From: Prunus persica
Lineage: Eukaryota; Streptophyta; Magnoliopsida; Rosales; Rosaceae
DNA: 64,000 bases
Direction of reading: 5' to 3'
Assembly (NCBI RefSeq): GCF_000346465.2
Contig: NC_034009.1
Span: forward strand, 2,101,487 to 2,165,486
Below, in pieces: positions 22,481-33,925 of this stretch. A program made the translations under genes and the position numbers. The stretch's first letter is position 1, and every line of letters starts with the position of its first letter. Under the pieces are notes generated by a model. It had not been told where the DNA came from and ran no database searches. It worked only from the letters and a program-made list of their open reading frames with translations.

Positions 22481-22806
22481 GAACGGGGGATGCTTCATAG
22501 GAGAAAATAATAGTAATTAGTGGGAAACACAAAATTGGCACTTATACGTGTCTGTTATGGGCATAGTGGGACGTGTTCAAACACATAGTTGGTGTCTTTT
22601 GGGACGGTTTACGCTCTAGCCCTCGCAATAGGTCAAGGGAATGAATTGCGCCATATTCTATATTCAAGAATCAAAACACGAATTTTTTTTCTTTTATTTA
22701 TTTATTTCTTTTCATGATTAAGTATTAGTATAAACTGTTTCCAAAGTCTAAAATTTCGCAGAATTCATTTTTTTAAACAAGAAAGCATTACAACAATTTT
22801 TTTTCT

Positions 22807-23182
22807 TCAAACAATTCCTCTGTTTAGATGGAGGAAAACTAATTCGGAATTTAGTTAAAATTCGGGAATTGAAAAGGAGAAATTGATATTTGCATTGTTT
22901 TTCAACTTAAGCATGAAACTTATTAAATGATGCGTTGAAAAAATAGTGGGAATTGGGGGTCGAGATTTCCGAGTTTAATTTCTACCAAAAGAAGCGTCAT
23001 GTCACAATTTTTATTGAGCAAAAATTTATTTTTCCCTGTAATGTCTGTCTTTTATAAAATTCAACATACATAGATCAAAATACTAAAATTATTAGTTGCC
23101 AAAAATTGAACGATGGAGATCTAAATTCCGCCATTTTAGAATTCTATATAATTTTCAATTCCTTCATCCAAACGGAGGGGGA
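22807..23182. mobile_element. MITE copy 2, terminal inverted repeats intact
   Basis: The left end CCTCTGTTTAGATGGAGGAA and right end TTCCTTCATCCAAACGGAGG are near-complementary over about 20 bases. There is no coding capacity. The superfamily was not settled because no clear target duplication is visible. It inserted between the upstream module and the proximal promoter of SEO-B. Confidence 0.8.
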
Positions 23183-23214
23183 AAAAAATTAGTTCACATT
23201 CACGCACATAAAAA

Positions 23215-23345
23215 GAAGTTGGATCCAATGTGAAAGTGAAACATAGCATATGGCAAATTGGGATTATAATAATGAGGTGGATCCTTCTTATACGGTACTA
23301 CCCTAGTTAGAATCCAAGGTGAAGAAGCTTATAAGGCTATAAATA
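23215..23345 (+). promoter_or_regulatory. Proximal promoter of SEO-B
   Basis: The blocks AAGTTGGATCCAATG, GCATATGGCAAATTGGGA, GAGGTGGATCCTT, CCAAGGTGAAGAAG and the TATA box TATAAATAGGGC (23338-23349) are shared in the same order with SEO-C. The start codon follows about 110 bases after the TATA box. Conservation between paralogues whose coding regions have diverged supports function, although recent duplication could explain it too. Confidence 0.75.
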
Positions 23346-23456
23346 GGGCTGTAGGCAGGCAAACCGAACTCACTGCAAAGACAAGCCATCCTAGTTATTC
23401 TGTGTTCTGACTTAAACCCCAATATCTAGAGTTTCCATTCCAAGCAAGCCATCACC

Positions 23457-26400
23457 ATGGGCTCGGTCTCCACATCAGTCTGTCAAGCAGTCAGTACTAC
23501 TACTACTACTACTACTACAAGTATTGAAAACATGGAGGCCTCTAAGAAGAACCTATTTGCCATGAGTGACGCAGAAATTTTGGAAGTCATTTATGCCACT
23601 CATGAAGTTAGTCATGACCACGATTCCTTTGACGTTCATTCTCTTTTCTCCATCACTCAAAGCATCATTAAGTGTTCAAAGCAGATCGTCGATAGTATCG
23701 ACCAGAAGGTATGTATGGTACTATTATATATTACACCGTTGAGCTGAGTTTTTTGAGTATTAAAACGCTTGTAATTTATTGCTTGTGACTTGTTTTGCAG
23801 GTCCCCCAAGTATATGCTGAAAATATGGGTGGAATAACTATTGCACCCAGCTTCAGCACGCCCTTGTGCGTTTTAAAGTCCATAGTTCGAGAGGTAATTT
23901 CATTGCCTTCTAATTTATTTTCATCAGTAGGGACTCGAATTTGGGAAACATTATTCATTCTAACAATGAAAAGGATATGGAGAAAAAACAAATGTCACAA
24001 AACGAAACGCAAGAATGAATGAAAAGGATACATGATTAATAGTATATGTTTGTAGATATATTCTAGACAATATTAGTTATATTTATGTTAGTACATATAC
24101 AACTCATCATAGTAATTAAATGTGCAATTATTTCAGGTGCCATGTAAGGCTCCAGGGGAAAAGAAAGCCCACGACGCCACGCTGAAAATACTTAGCAAGG
24201 TGTCAAAGTATTCATGGGAAGCGAAGGCTGTGTTGTCCCTGGCGGCTTTTTCTTTGGAATATGGAGAGTTCTGGCTGAGTGCCCAGCATCAGCAATCTGA
24301 GCAACTTGCCAAGTCTGTCGCATTCCTTAAGGGAGTGCCAATCCTTCTCAAGCCCGAAAACCTCAAGAAACGCGGCAGAGCTGTCACTGATCTCAACAAT
24401 CTGATCATGTCCACTTTGGAAGTGATTGATTGCATCTTTCAATTGGAGAAACTTTCCATCACTTGTAATGATGTAAAGGAGTTGAGAGAAATCTTGGCAA
24501 ATGCAAGGAAAGATATCTCGGTGAATGTCTATTGGTGTATCATTACAACTGTAGCTTGCGCCACTAACGTCACCCTCCTTACTAGTGATGAGTAAGTTTC
24601 ATCCACATCTTCTTCATGCTTATACATCACGTACGCTTAATTAATCAATTGTTTAGGTTGACAATCAAACAATATAACATATACATCGCCCAAATATCAT
24701 TTACCAAGAACTGATTTGTACGTAGTATAACTGTTTTAATTCATTCATATCAGGGGGAACTCACACGACCTCGTCCAGTATTCTCAGAAGATCACAATCA
24801 TCCTCAATAAACTTAAGCAACAGCTTAGGATCTGCAAAGAGGAAAAAGGTGGGTTTACTTGATGAGCATTCACAAGGAAATACATACGTTGTTCTTGCAA
24901 TACAATGCTGACATTGCTTTTTTGTATTATTTAATACAGAGAAGTTACGGACCTACATGAAGATCAAACCACAAATCGAAATTCCTACTGAGATTGTGGA
25001 AGTTATGAAGATCCTAATCTTTTTCAAGCATAATGCAGAGACAACCATTTTCGATGGTTCCATTAAGCAACTGGTTTGCTCTCTCATCATAGCACATTAA
25101 TTTCTTTTGAATTTTGAATGAATAAAGATACAAATTTGTGTCATGCACTTGATTTTATAATTGCGTGCATAATGTTAATTTCTAACAGGTTCACATCGAC
25201 ATCCTAAGGAGGAAGAATGTGTTGCTGTTCATTTCGAGCCTAGAGATATCTGAGGATTATATTGCTCGTCTCAGACCCATATATGATTTTACAAAGGATA
25301 AAAATGAGTATAAGATTGTTTGGATTCCTATAGTGGAGAAGTGGACTAAAGATCTGCAACACAAGTTTGAGACCCTGCGGGCTAAGATGCCATGGTACAC
25401 AGTAGGCCAGGCTGGTGCCCACATTGCAGGCATCAAGTACATCAAGGAGGATTGGAACTTCAATGGTAAGCCTATGCTGGTTGTGTTGAACACAATGAGT
25501 CAGCTCCAACATTTCAACGCTCTGCGCATGATTTGGATATGGGGATGCCAAGCCTTTCCTTTCACACAGGAAAAAGAAGAACAGCTCTTACTTTCTCTCC
25601 AAGATACATGGTTTTCCGCCATAATGGATGGCATTGACACTGAGATATCCAAATGGGTGAGTTCTTCCTAACAAATTGATGGATGTTCATTTTATAATTT
25701 ACGTTGTCCATGCTAATTGCACATACACGTAATGCATGCACACGAAAAAAATCAAATAGATATAAGAAATTTGTTGTGTTCTAAAGTCTATAGGCAAACA
25801 CTGTGTATCAAATAAAAATCGAACGACAATAAGGGTAAGCAAATGACTAAATAACTTCTGATTTGGTCCCTTCTTTTTTTTTTTTTTCTTTTTTTCCGTG
25901 GATGATTTTAAAGGAGAACCTTTAAAAAATAGGATTCAATTGCAGGCTGACGATAATATGTTCTCATGAAAAATTAGGATTTAAAGTGATCACTTTTCTT
26001 AAATGCAAAATCGCTCCGTTGGAAACTAACTCCATATATACATTTTATTTCCAACAGAACAAAGACGATTATATTTTCTTCTACGGAGGGGATTCAGAGC
26101 GGGTGAATCAGTTCAAGGAGAAAGCAACTGCCCTTATAAATGATGAAATAAAAAAAGAATCAAAGATTTCTATTAAGTTATATCCTGTGGAGAAGAACGC
26201 AAATAATGACGGAAGGGATGACAGCTTTAGCACCTTCTGGTCCGCCATAGAAAACATGTTCCATATCAAGGTTATCAACAAGCAGGTTGACGACGTGGTA
26301 AAACAAGTTCAGAAGCTGCTTTTCTACAAAGATGACAAGAGTGGATGGGCTGTTCTCATCCAAGGCCGTAGGCTTGTGACCATTGGTGGTTCGACAATGT

Positions 26401-26660
26401 ATACGGTTCTCGAGCAATACCACACGTGGAATCAGAAAGTAACACTAACAGTAGAAAACTTTGGACAAGTTTTTAATCAAGAGCATGGGACGGCGGTGGC
26501 TGAAGGACCTGGTCACGTCTGCAGCTGCTTTAGCATCCCAAGTGCAACTGGAAGCACCCTAGAGGCCATGGTATGCTACGAGTGTGGCAATTCCATGGAG
26601 ACATTCTTCAGCTATAAGTGCTGCCATGTGAAGAAGAAGGCGCCTTTGATCACCTACTAA
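23457..26660 (+). CDS. SEO: SEO-B, sieve element occlusion protein (intact)
   Basis: The predicted protein of 699 residues belongs to the sieve element occlusion family, phloem P-proteins that assemble into filaments in sieve elements. Exons: 23457-23708, 23801-23893, 24137-24591, 24754-24848, 24940-25073, 25189-25656 and 26058-26660, all with GT-AG borders and matching phases. The N-terminal SEO domain covers about residues 40-270 (AFSLEYGEFWLSAQHQ). A thioredoxin-like centre lies at about 344-499 (MLLFISSLEIS, YKIVWIPIVEKW, AKMPWYTVGQ). The C-terminal part ends in a Cys-rich block (CSCFSIPSATGSTLEAMVCY, SYKCCHV). The start lies in ACCATGGGC, a good plant context, and is followed by a (ACT)n stretch coding Thr repeats. 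The length fits the family. No lesion is seen, and I take this as the functional member of the cluster. Confidence 0.92.
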
Positions 26661-27269
26661 TTAATCATGCGCCACGCAACTACGATCGAGGTTTCAGAGG
26701 GTTAAGGAATGCATGTCTTTTTTCGCATTTTAGTTCGTGTCTTTATTTGATAAAATAATGGGCAACCATATTGTGTTGGTAATGTGATTGTGATGCCCAC
26801 CGATGTTTGTTTCTGTTCCAAGTACTGCAATGTTATTGTGTTCTTCTTTTCAGTAATGTTATGCTTCTGAAAATTTTCCATGGTCACTCATGTTTCCCAT
26901 TTAATGTATTATGTACCACTTTAGAATCTTATGGCCTTGGTATCAAATAAAGACTAACCAATCTTATCCAGCACCATACAGTATGCACGCATGAAGATTG
27001 AGAATTGACCTGGATGCGGTTCGTGAACCACAATTTCTCAGGCAAACCGCAAACCACCTGAGACATCGCAGTATTTCATTATTTGAGACCATAACCGTCC
27101 GCATGGTTGCAGTTAACAGTGATTAGGTGGAACTGCAACTCCGGTCGTTGTCCACAAAAAACGCGGTATCCACTGGATTGACGGAGAAAGAGGGAGAGAG
27201 GGAGAGAAATCAACGGAGAAAGAGAAGAGGGAGAGAGATGATAGAGAAAGAGAATGAAAAGAAATTGCA
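26661..27269. other. SEO-B 3' flank and purine-rich tract
   Basis: 26661-26960 is the SEO-B 3' flank with T-rich and AATAAA-like signals (AAATAAAGA near 26945). From 27005 to 27165 there are alternating GCGGTT and AACCGC-type words, probably a hAT-like MITE scrap. 27180-27265 is a GAGA-rich purine tract with no real coding content. Confidence 0.4.
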
Positions 27270-27725
27270 TACCGTGAACAATTTCATTAACCCTCCGGGT
27301 ATTACAATAAGTTAATTTGATTTCCTTGCCACTGCAGCTTTGTTTCAGCCTTTCGAGACTAAAAGTTATAATGGAGAATGGTACACAAAGAAATTTTGGA
27401 CGTCATTTATTCCACTCATGAAGTTAGTCATGACCACGATTCCTTTGACGATCATTCTCTTTTCTCCATCACTCAAAGCATCATTAAGTGTTCAAAGCAG
27501 ATCGTCGATAGTATCGACCAGAAGGTATGTATGGTATACTAGCTCTTAAACCTTCGGTTGGGTGTGTGAATATTGGGAAAATAGTGGGGGGAAACAAAAC
27601 CATTGAGGTGATTTTTTGAGTATTAAAACACTTGTAATTTACTGCTTGTGACTTGTTTTGCAGGTCCCCCAAGTATATGCTGGAAATATGGGTGGAATAA
27701 CTATTGCACCCAGCTTCATTCCACT
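27270..27725 (+). pseudogene. Chimeric fragment: DUF247 5' end fused to SEO exons 1-2
   Basis: 27270-27387 matches the 5' end of DUF247-1: GAACAATTTCATTAACCCTCC, a shortened 5'-UTR intron ending in CTTGCCACTGCAG, the exon and the ATG with about six codons. At 27387 the sequence switches to the interior of SEO exon 1 (matching SEO-B from about 23572), continues through the SEO intron 1 donor GTATGTATGG, an intron with extra bases, and exon 2 (27664-27718) up to CCCAGCTTC. At the joint both parents share an AAAG/AGAAA word. The DUF247 ATG is out of frame with the SEO part and meets TGA after 16 codons. It is a non-functional recombinant. Confidence 0.88.
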
Positions 27726-27964
27726 GTTGGAAAATGCTAAAAATTATGGGTGTGGCATACCTTCACGTGGTGTTATTAGTACACGAGTTATAACATAGAT
27801 GTACGATAAACTTGATATGTCATTACCTAGATTAATAAATAAACACACATGTTATAATATGCATGAATTAATAACACGCTGTAGTCATATAATGGTCACA
27901 CCAAAAAATTACTCCATAAATTGAATGTTTCTCTCCCTGGTTCAAATAAAAAGTTAGTCAATCA

Positions 27965-28960
27965 ATGGAACAAATTGACATTCATTTTATCGGGGAGCGT
28001 GTTGTCGGAAAAAATATTATTCCGCAGTTAGTGTCCTCCAATGAACAATTTGTAGACATTCTTATCAAAGGCTTTTCAGCTCCTTTCTCTTTCTCAGACA
28101 TTGTCACAATCTCATGCTTGGCTGCTATATTCTTACCAAAGGCTTTTCAGCTCCTTTCTCTTTCTCAGACATTGTCACAATCTCATGCGGGGGGATGTTA
28201 GAGTCATATATCAGACACATCAGATTGTAACAAGTGGCACCATCTAAGCCTAGTTTTGTTAGCTCAACTGTTAGTGTTGTTAGAGTATTGTTGATGCCCA
28301 AAAATGGATGACCACTATTGGACCAAACTTAGGAGTGAGGATGCCTTTGGTTTTGTGGGCCATTCGGCAGACGTGAGTAATCTACAAGACAAAGAGCAAT
28401 TGTGAGGCCTGATATCGGTCGAAGACTCTCTGACATTTAAATTAGCTTAAGGACGGAGTGATTAATATATTGGGCAAAGTAAGGGCTTGATAGCCAAAAT
28501 CAATGTTACCTCGTTTTCTAGGACTTGAGAGCCCTTTTTATAGAAAACCAAGGTGGTAGACTTTGGTTTATTATTTCGATGTGGGATTGTGAGCATCGAG
28601 AGGCTGCCACCTGTCTTTACCCAAACTGGTGTGGCAAGTGCCTTCTTGAGCTAGATCGGTAGGTTAGGTTACCGAAGATTAACCTACTGCCGATGGTATA
28701 TATGTTTAGCCTCAATGTTTGCACTGGGCTCTGTGGGCTTCCCTTGTAGGTCCCATGTTCCACATGGACTGAAACTAATGGCCGAGATCATATATGGTAT
28801 AAACAAGTATCTCAATCTGTTAGAGAGGTTAGAGTGGTGGTTGTTATGCTAATGATCTATATAAACACTTTAATCAGTGTATTGTACAATCATCTGAGCT
28901 ATTACAATCAATAAGATTATTTATTTTCTCCAGTGCTTAACAAGGAACAACTTGTGTAAG
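27965..28960 (+). mobile_element. Ty1/copia 3' end and LTR-like relic
   Basis: Frame 27965-28201 reads MEQIDIHFIGERVV, then VSSNEQFVDILIKGFS. This is the RNase H-distal C-terminus of copia polyproteins (usual text IDIHFVREKV and QVADIFTKGLS). It is followed by a polypurine tract GCGGGGGGA and TGTTAGAGTC at about 28196, an LTR start. A 60-base block starting ATTCTTAYCAAAGGC is duplicated in tandem (about 28059 and 28128). A probable LTR end lies near CTCCAGTGCTTAACA at about 28931-28945. The LTR seems to contain a roughly 500-bp insertion (about 28290-28820) of unrecognised type. Confidence 0.65.
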
Positions 28961-29154
28961 TTTATCCATTTTCAAGTTCAATGAGTAATATAATTTTAAT
29001 CAGCCACAAGATCATCAATATTTTCAATGGAAGAGTGACTGCACAATAGAAGAAAAGAGTTTCATAATTTTTTTTGTTAAAACATTAAATAAAAAGAAAA
29101 GTTGTAAGCAAATATCAATATTTTTGGCTACATAGATACAAGCCCACTAATAAT

Positions 29155-29390
29155 ATAGTGATGCAAGGCAATGACGAAATCGATGGCGTTAGACGACTTT
29201 GTCACTCGGGCAGAGTCGTGGAGTTGTACAGAAAAAGAGTATTGTTTTAGTTTGAAGCCAGCCACATGCAATTTCTTTCGGACGTACGCTAAAGAGATGT
29301 CATATAAAATAATATATTATTATTAAAGCATGTTCCTTGTGAATATAATGAAAGGTCTACGACTTTGGATAAAATTAATTAGAGAAAACA
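29155..29390 (+). repeat. SEO upstream module copy
   Basis: It contains GTGATGCAAGGCAATGACGA, GATGGCGTTAGACGACTTTG, GGCAGAGTCGTGGAGTTGTA, TTGTTTTAGTTTGAAGCC, TTTCTTTCGGACGTACGCTA and GAAAGGTCTACGACTTTGGA. It lies about 500 bases upstream of the SEO-C start codon, closer than in SEO-B because no MITE intervenes. Confidence 0.8.
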
Positions 29391-29567
29391 TTGTAATAAT
29401 TAGTGGCAATACTTTAAAACTTTTGTTAAAGACTTCAACTCTTTCCCAGAAGGCTTCGACAGACAGAAGCCCTAAAGACCCTCATGAATAGGCGACTTTC
29501 TTATAGACTCAACACTCAGTTATCATAAAAAGTCTTCCTTAAAGAAAGAGGACAAGTTGACTTGCAC

Positions 29568-29760
29568 AAATAGAAGTTGGATCCAATGCGAAACGGAGGG
29601 AGGCAGTCATCAGAATATCTAAATGCTGCAATATTATTGTTGCATATGGCAAATTGGGAATATAATACCGAGGTGGATCCTTGTTAAACGTTACTTACTG
29701 TCCTAATTAATTAGGTGTCCAAGGTGAAGAAGATTGTACTAGACTTGTATAAATAGGGCA
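29568..29760 (+). promoter_or_regulatory. Proximal promoter of SEO-C
   Basis: It shares with SEO-B the ordered blocks AGAAGTTGGATCCAATG, GCATATGGCAAATTGGGA, GAGGTGGATCCTT, CCAAGGTGAAGAAG and the TATA box TATAAATAGGGC (29748-29759). An extra segment of about 50 bases separates the first two blocks. The start codon lies about 105 bases after the TATA box, as in SEO-B. Confidence 0.75.
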
Positions 29761-29858
29761 GCAGGAAAGCAGGCACGGAACTCACTGCTAGGATAAGACG
29801 ACTATTACAAGTTTTCTGTCTTCTGCCTTCAACCCCCAAGAGTTTTCAGGCCATCATC

Positions 29859-30804
29859 ATGGTAGTCATAACAGTCAAAACGCCGGCCCCTCCAGCAGAA
29901 GCCAAGAATTTACAAGGTATTTATTTATGCCACTCGCGCTTTTTTTTTTCTTTCTTGCAAGGTGCATGCAGATGCATGCTCGAATAACCAGCATGGTGTC
30001 ATATCATGGTCAGATGGTCTCTTGTTTCTTTGGTGTTGGTTGCCGTTTGGCACAATACAGAACATGTAATCTGCAATTTTAACAGTGGGGGTACATTTGT
30101 CATTTGGTTTTATTTATTTCAGAACAAAAGGGCAAGGCAGCTGAGATTCACGAGCAGGGGAGGGGAAGGTCCGGCGGGATGGGGATTTCTGACTCTGAGG
30201 AGAGATTCCGAACCTTGGTTTATCAGGATAACAAAAAAGTGAACCGCGTATTTGATGGTTCTAACATTGGCGCCCCGGTTGGTTTATCCTCAACTCTTTT
30301 ATACTATATCAAAAAATACTAATAATAATTTCATAGATCCCTTTGATATCATAATTTTTTACTTGCTATTTTAAAATGAACTCGTTTCTTTTTGTCAAAA
30401 TTTTCAAACAGGTTGAAGTCAAGAATTTTGATAAGCTGATCAAGGGCAAGAATCTGTATTTGTTCTTTTCGGGACTGAACCTTAATCATCTCGATATCCA
30501 AAAGCTCATGAAAATATATCTTGAGGGAAAGAAACCACCCAATAACCACAGGATTGTGTGGATCCCCGTTGTGAAGACGTGGGATCAACACAAGTTCGAT
30601 AATTTGGTGGCTCAGATGCCGTGGTACTCAGTGGAGTTTTCTCATCCCGCACAAGCATGCGTCAAGCTGCTCGAAAAGGATTACAGCTACCACGAAAGGC
30701 AAATCGTGTTGGTGATAAATCCAGCAGGGGTGGTGAAAAACAAAAATGCTCACCCTGCGATTCTACGCGATGAACGATTTGCAGAATTTCCTTACTATAC
30801 CTAG
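29859..30804 (+). CDS. SEO-C, miniature SEO-related protein
   Basis: Three exons with good borders and consistent phase (29859-29916, 30123-30277, 30412-30804) give 201 residues. Exon 1 is short and SEO-unlike (MVVITVKTPAPPAEAKN). Exon 2 has a Gly/Arg-rich start, then FRTLVYQDNKK and VFDGSNIG, corresponding to SEO exon 5 (IFDGS). Exon 3 is the thioredoxin-like SEO centre (NLYLFFSGLNL, HRIVWIPVVKTW, AQMPWYSVEF). It stops at FPYYT, exactly where full-length SEO has FPFT. The large N-terminal SEO domain and the C-terminal Cys region are missing. The shared promoter and clean frame argue for a young truncated gene that may be expressed; a fresh pseudogene is the alternative. Confidence 0.65.
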
Positions 30805-31070
30805 GGCCAAGGAACTAAGAAAAAGAAGAAACATGAAATCTTTTCGTGCAAACGTCTCAACAGCCTGTCAACTGCTTCACAAGATTGCATTGCAGAAGAT
30901 AATAAACGATGGAAAATCATCATCGTAAAACGGTCTTTTATTATAATTATGTTGCTAATTAATGTGTGCTTCCACTATTTCGATATGTCTTTATATTAAT
31001 TGTTGATATCTTATTGTTTTCGTTTCTTCTTTTGAAAATTAAATAATGTTTTCGTTTCTTATTTCGAAAC
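30805..31070. other. SEO-C 3' flank
   Basis: The frame of SEO-C exon 3 continues beyond its TAG for about 45 Lys-rich codons without another stop until about 30970. This may be a remnant of a longer ancestor. No similarity to the SEO C-terminus is evident. Confidence 0.35.
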
Positions 31071-31600
31071 CTGGCTCTAATACCAACTGATGTAGTGTGA
31101 CAAATAAATGGCTAATACCACTGCTTAGAACATAAAACTCTGGAATCCATTGGGAAGATATGAGGAAACCTCAAGGTTTATTTGATAAACTGGAATAACA
31201 AAACATAACCCTAGCCACTGGTATAATATGTTTAAATACTCCTCGAAATCCTAGAAATAAACAAAGGAATTAAAATAAGAAAATAACAAAGTTTGCAAAA
31301 ACTGTAAAAATTTTAAAACTGAATTTTGGACTACTAAATGATCTTGGATGCCCCAAAAAGCCCATGCATCATATAAAAGCAATGTGTTTTACTCATGACA
31401 CCGTTCTCTTCGAATCAACCGGTCATGGGCCCGATTTTGAGCTCGAAGTCCAAATTTTCAGTTTGCCCGATTTGCCCTTGCACACGAGTCGCTCCAGCTC
31501 CTCTTTGATTGCTTCCGCCATTTGTTCTTGAAATTGGTACTTAGGTGACGAGGGCTAAACTTAAAAAATATTCAACCAAGAACGCAACAAACTTCACACA
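31071..31600 (-). mobile_element. LTR-retrotransposon trace with primer-binding-like site
   Basis: CTGGCTCTAATACCAACTGA (31071-31090) is, on the minus strand, TTGGTATTAGAGCCAG, one base from the initiator-tRNA-Met primer site of plant retroelements. This points to a minus-strand element whose 5' LTR would lie to the right and start near TGATGTAGTGTGAC. The far end of the LTR and any coding part could not be found, so the extent is a guess. Confidence 0.35.
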
Positions 31601-31829
31601 CTCTAGAGCTTGACCAAATACTCTTATGACTAGTTAACTGTCAGATATGAATTATACCATACAATAACATACACAGAGAATACCAAGATGTACCTGCAAG
31701 CCTAGAGTATGACTAGTGACAACCTAGGCACTCAGAAGAACCCGTCAATCTAGGCATCCCATGTGCTAGCAACAACTATGGTGAAAGTGTGTGAAAACAG
31801 CATAATCAAGCAAACACCAAACAGCAGAT
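31601..31829. other. Intergenic, no gene recognised
   Basis: Low-complexity A-rich DNA with first scattered copies of GACTAGT. Nothing else is supported. Confidence 0.4.
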
Positions 31830-32035
31830 AATGATGACTAGTCAAGTACAAGGATACAAACCTAGAATTCATACGATGACTAGTCAACCACAATTCATAC
31901 GATGACTAGTTAACCACCAAGAACACAAACACAGAATTCATAGATGACTAGTCAACCACAATTCATACGATGACTAGTCAACCACCAAGAACACAAACTC
32001 AGAATTCATACGATGACTAGTCAACCACCAAGAAC
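31830..32035. repeat. Minisatellite built on the palindrome TGACTAGTCA
   Basis: Units of the form AATTCATACGATGACTAGTCAACCAC with or without CAAGAACACAAAC are repeated about six times in two lengths. Each unit contains the self-complementary TGACTAGTCA or a one-base variant. The palindrome appears again at 32738-32800 and, in isolated form, near 31625 and 31705. Confidence 0.85.
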
Positions 32036-32737
32036 ACAAACCCATAAAAATTATAGAGATGCAATCAGAAATTGTTCACCCAGAAACCCATCATTGGAAA
32101 AAACTGGGGGTCATCAACCGACCAAGCAATCCACTAAGTAGAAAAAGATTCGTACAAAGGAACACAAGCAAGCTCAAGAAAACCTAGATCTATTTAGGAA
32201 GATGAGCTATACCTCCTTTGTGCAATCTTCTTCTCCAATTTAGCAAAGCTTGAAGCTCAGTTCTTCATGGCAATGACAGCTCCTTCTCCAACTCATTCAT
32301 CTCATGGCACCAGCTTGCAAGCTCTAACTCAGACAGAAACCAAAATTTGGATTCAAAGGAGAATGACCAATTTCTTCAACAAACCATACTCTTGAAGAAA
32401 TCAATCTTGAATCTGACCTAGATATATATGAGAGAATGTTTGATCTAGCAAGATGAGATTTTCATATTTCAAATGCAGTTTTCAAAAAGAAACATTTTGG
32501 AAAACTCAAAGATGAAAAATATGAAGGTTACACTTGAGAAAGAAGACAAAGTTTACAGAGAAATTTTTCAAAACTTGCCTACAAAAGTGACGGCTCCCAA
32601 ATGAGAAATGCATGTGTTTTTACACAAAAATTCCTAGGTTGAAATCGCACAAGGCAGCAGAGGACTTCGCAGAATAGGACAAAAAAGTGGGTAGGATCCA
32701 ACTGGAAACAGTGACCTGGAGAACCTTACTAATGCAA
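32036..32737. other. A-rich repeat-like DNA between palindrome arrays
   Basis: No gene. The sequence is rich in AGAAACC and CAAGCTT-type words and is probably the interior of a degenerate LTR element, but no domain is readable. Confidence 0.35.
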
Positions 32738-32800
32738 AGGTTGACTAGTCATACGGAGAAAGGATGACTAGTCATACGGAGAAAGGATGACTAGTCATAA
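32738..32800. repeat. Second TGACTAGTCA array
   Basis: Three units of about 23 bases, each TGACTAGTCATACGGAGAAAGGA, with the last one diverging. Confidence 0.85.
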
Positions 32801-33925
32801 TCTTCAGGAATAGGTTAATGCAATGCAAAACATACCTTTGTCAAACATAATGTTGTCCATCATAAAGTAGTCAGATAAGAACACCTAGAGATGAAATTCT
32901 TAATATAAACTTGAGCCTGAGAAAATATAATGATTGTCCTATTACAAACTTGTCAAGGGAAGCCAAAAAAAAATTACAAAATCCATACATTTACAGTTCT
33001 ACATCATTATGTTACTAGAAATTTTTATTCATGGCGCATATGTCCCGTTGTGATGTTCTATGCGGCTTCAAAGGTTTTACTTTGTTGTGGTTTATGTTCT
33101 ATGCGGCTTCGATTCATTGATAGGTCTAGTGACCCTTGGTTCCGTTAGATCAATTGACATTGTTGTATAAAGCACTCCAAGATCTTGTTATCAATAGACT
33201 ATACAAATGACAAATGCAAACCAATAAGAAGAATCGAACGCACAACCAAGCAATAAAGCAAACAATCACAAAAAAACATAAGAATTTATAGAGGTTACAC
33301 ATTGTGCCCACGTCCTCTTTCGTAAATGCCCTGAGAAATTTCACCAATAATAAGAATAGCTTTGGTTAAGAAAACCCCATTCATTCTTATCAACCTTATA
33401 TCTTTATTTATCTCACACCCTTGCTCCAACCCAATTTGATACCTCCCTTGTAATCTAAATGTTCAATGCAGCTCCCAAAAATCCTAATTATACCTCATAG
33501 GTTTTGGGTTACAATTTAACTTGAAATAGGAAGCGAAAGCCCATTAAAAATAGGATAAAACGACAAAAATTAGAGAGACCCGCGAAAACCAGTCGATCTC
33601 CAACTAGTGAGCACTCGGTCACCCAAACATACCTAAAATCATTGGAAAAATAATTGGTCTTCGATAAGGAAATGACAGGTCTCTGCATCTACAATGATTC
33701 TCTGGAAAATTCTAACCAGTTGGATGGCAATTCTCGACTGATCACCTGCTATTGTACGATCTATGCATCTCGCTAACAAAATCTGACCTATTACTAGATT
33801 TGTTAGTATTGGCTTTCCTTGGCAAAATTGTAATGTTGCTTGTAATTTTTAAATCCTACTCAAGCTCAGATGTTTAGTGTAGGTTTAGATAGGTTTAGAC
33901 ATAGCCATCTCAAGGTTGATACAAG
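32801..33925. other. Intergenic, repeat-like, no gene
   Basis: The word ATGTTCTATGCGGCTTC occurs twice about 38 bases apart near 33053 and 33091. 33200-33330 resembles low-copy LTR-type DNA (A-rich, AAGAATTTATAGAGGTTACAC). No coding region is supported. Confidence 0.35.
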
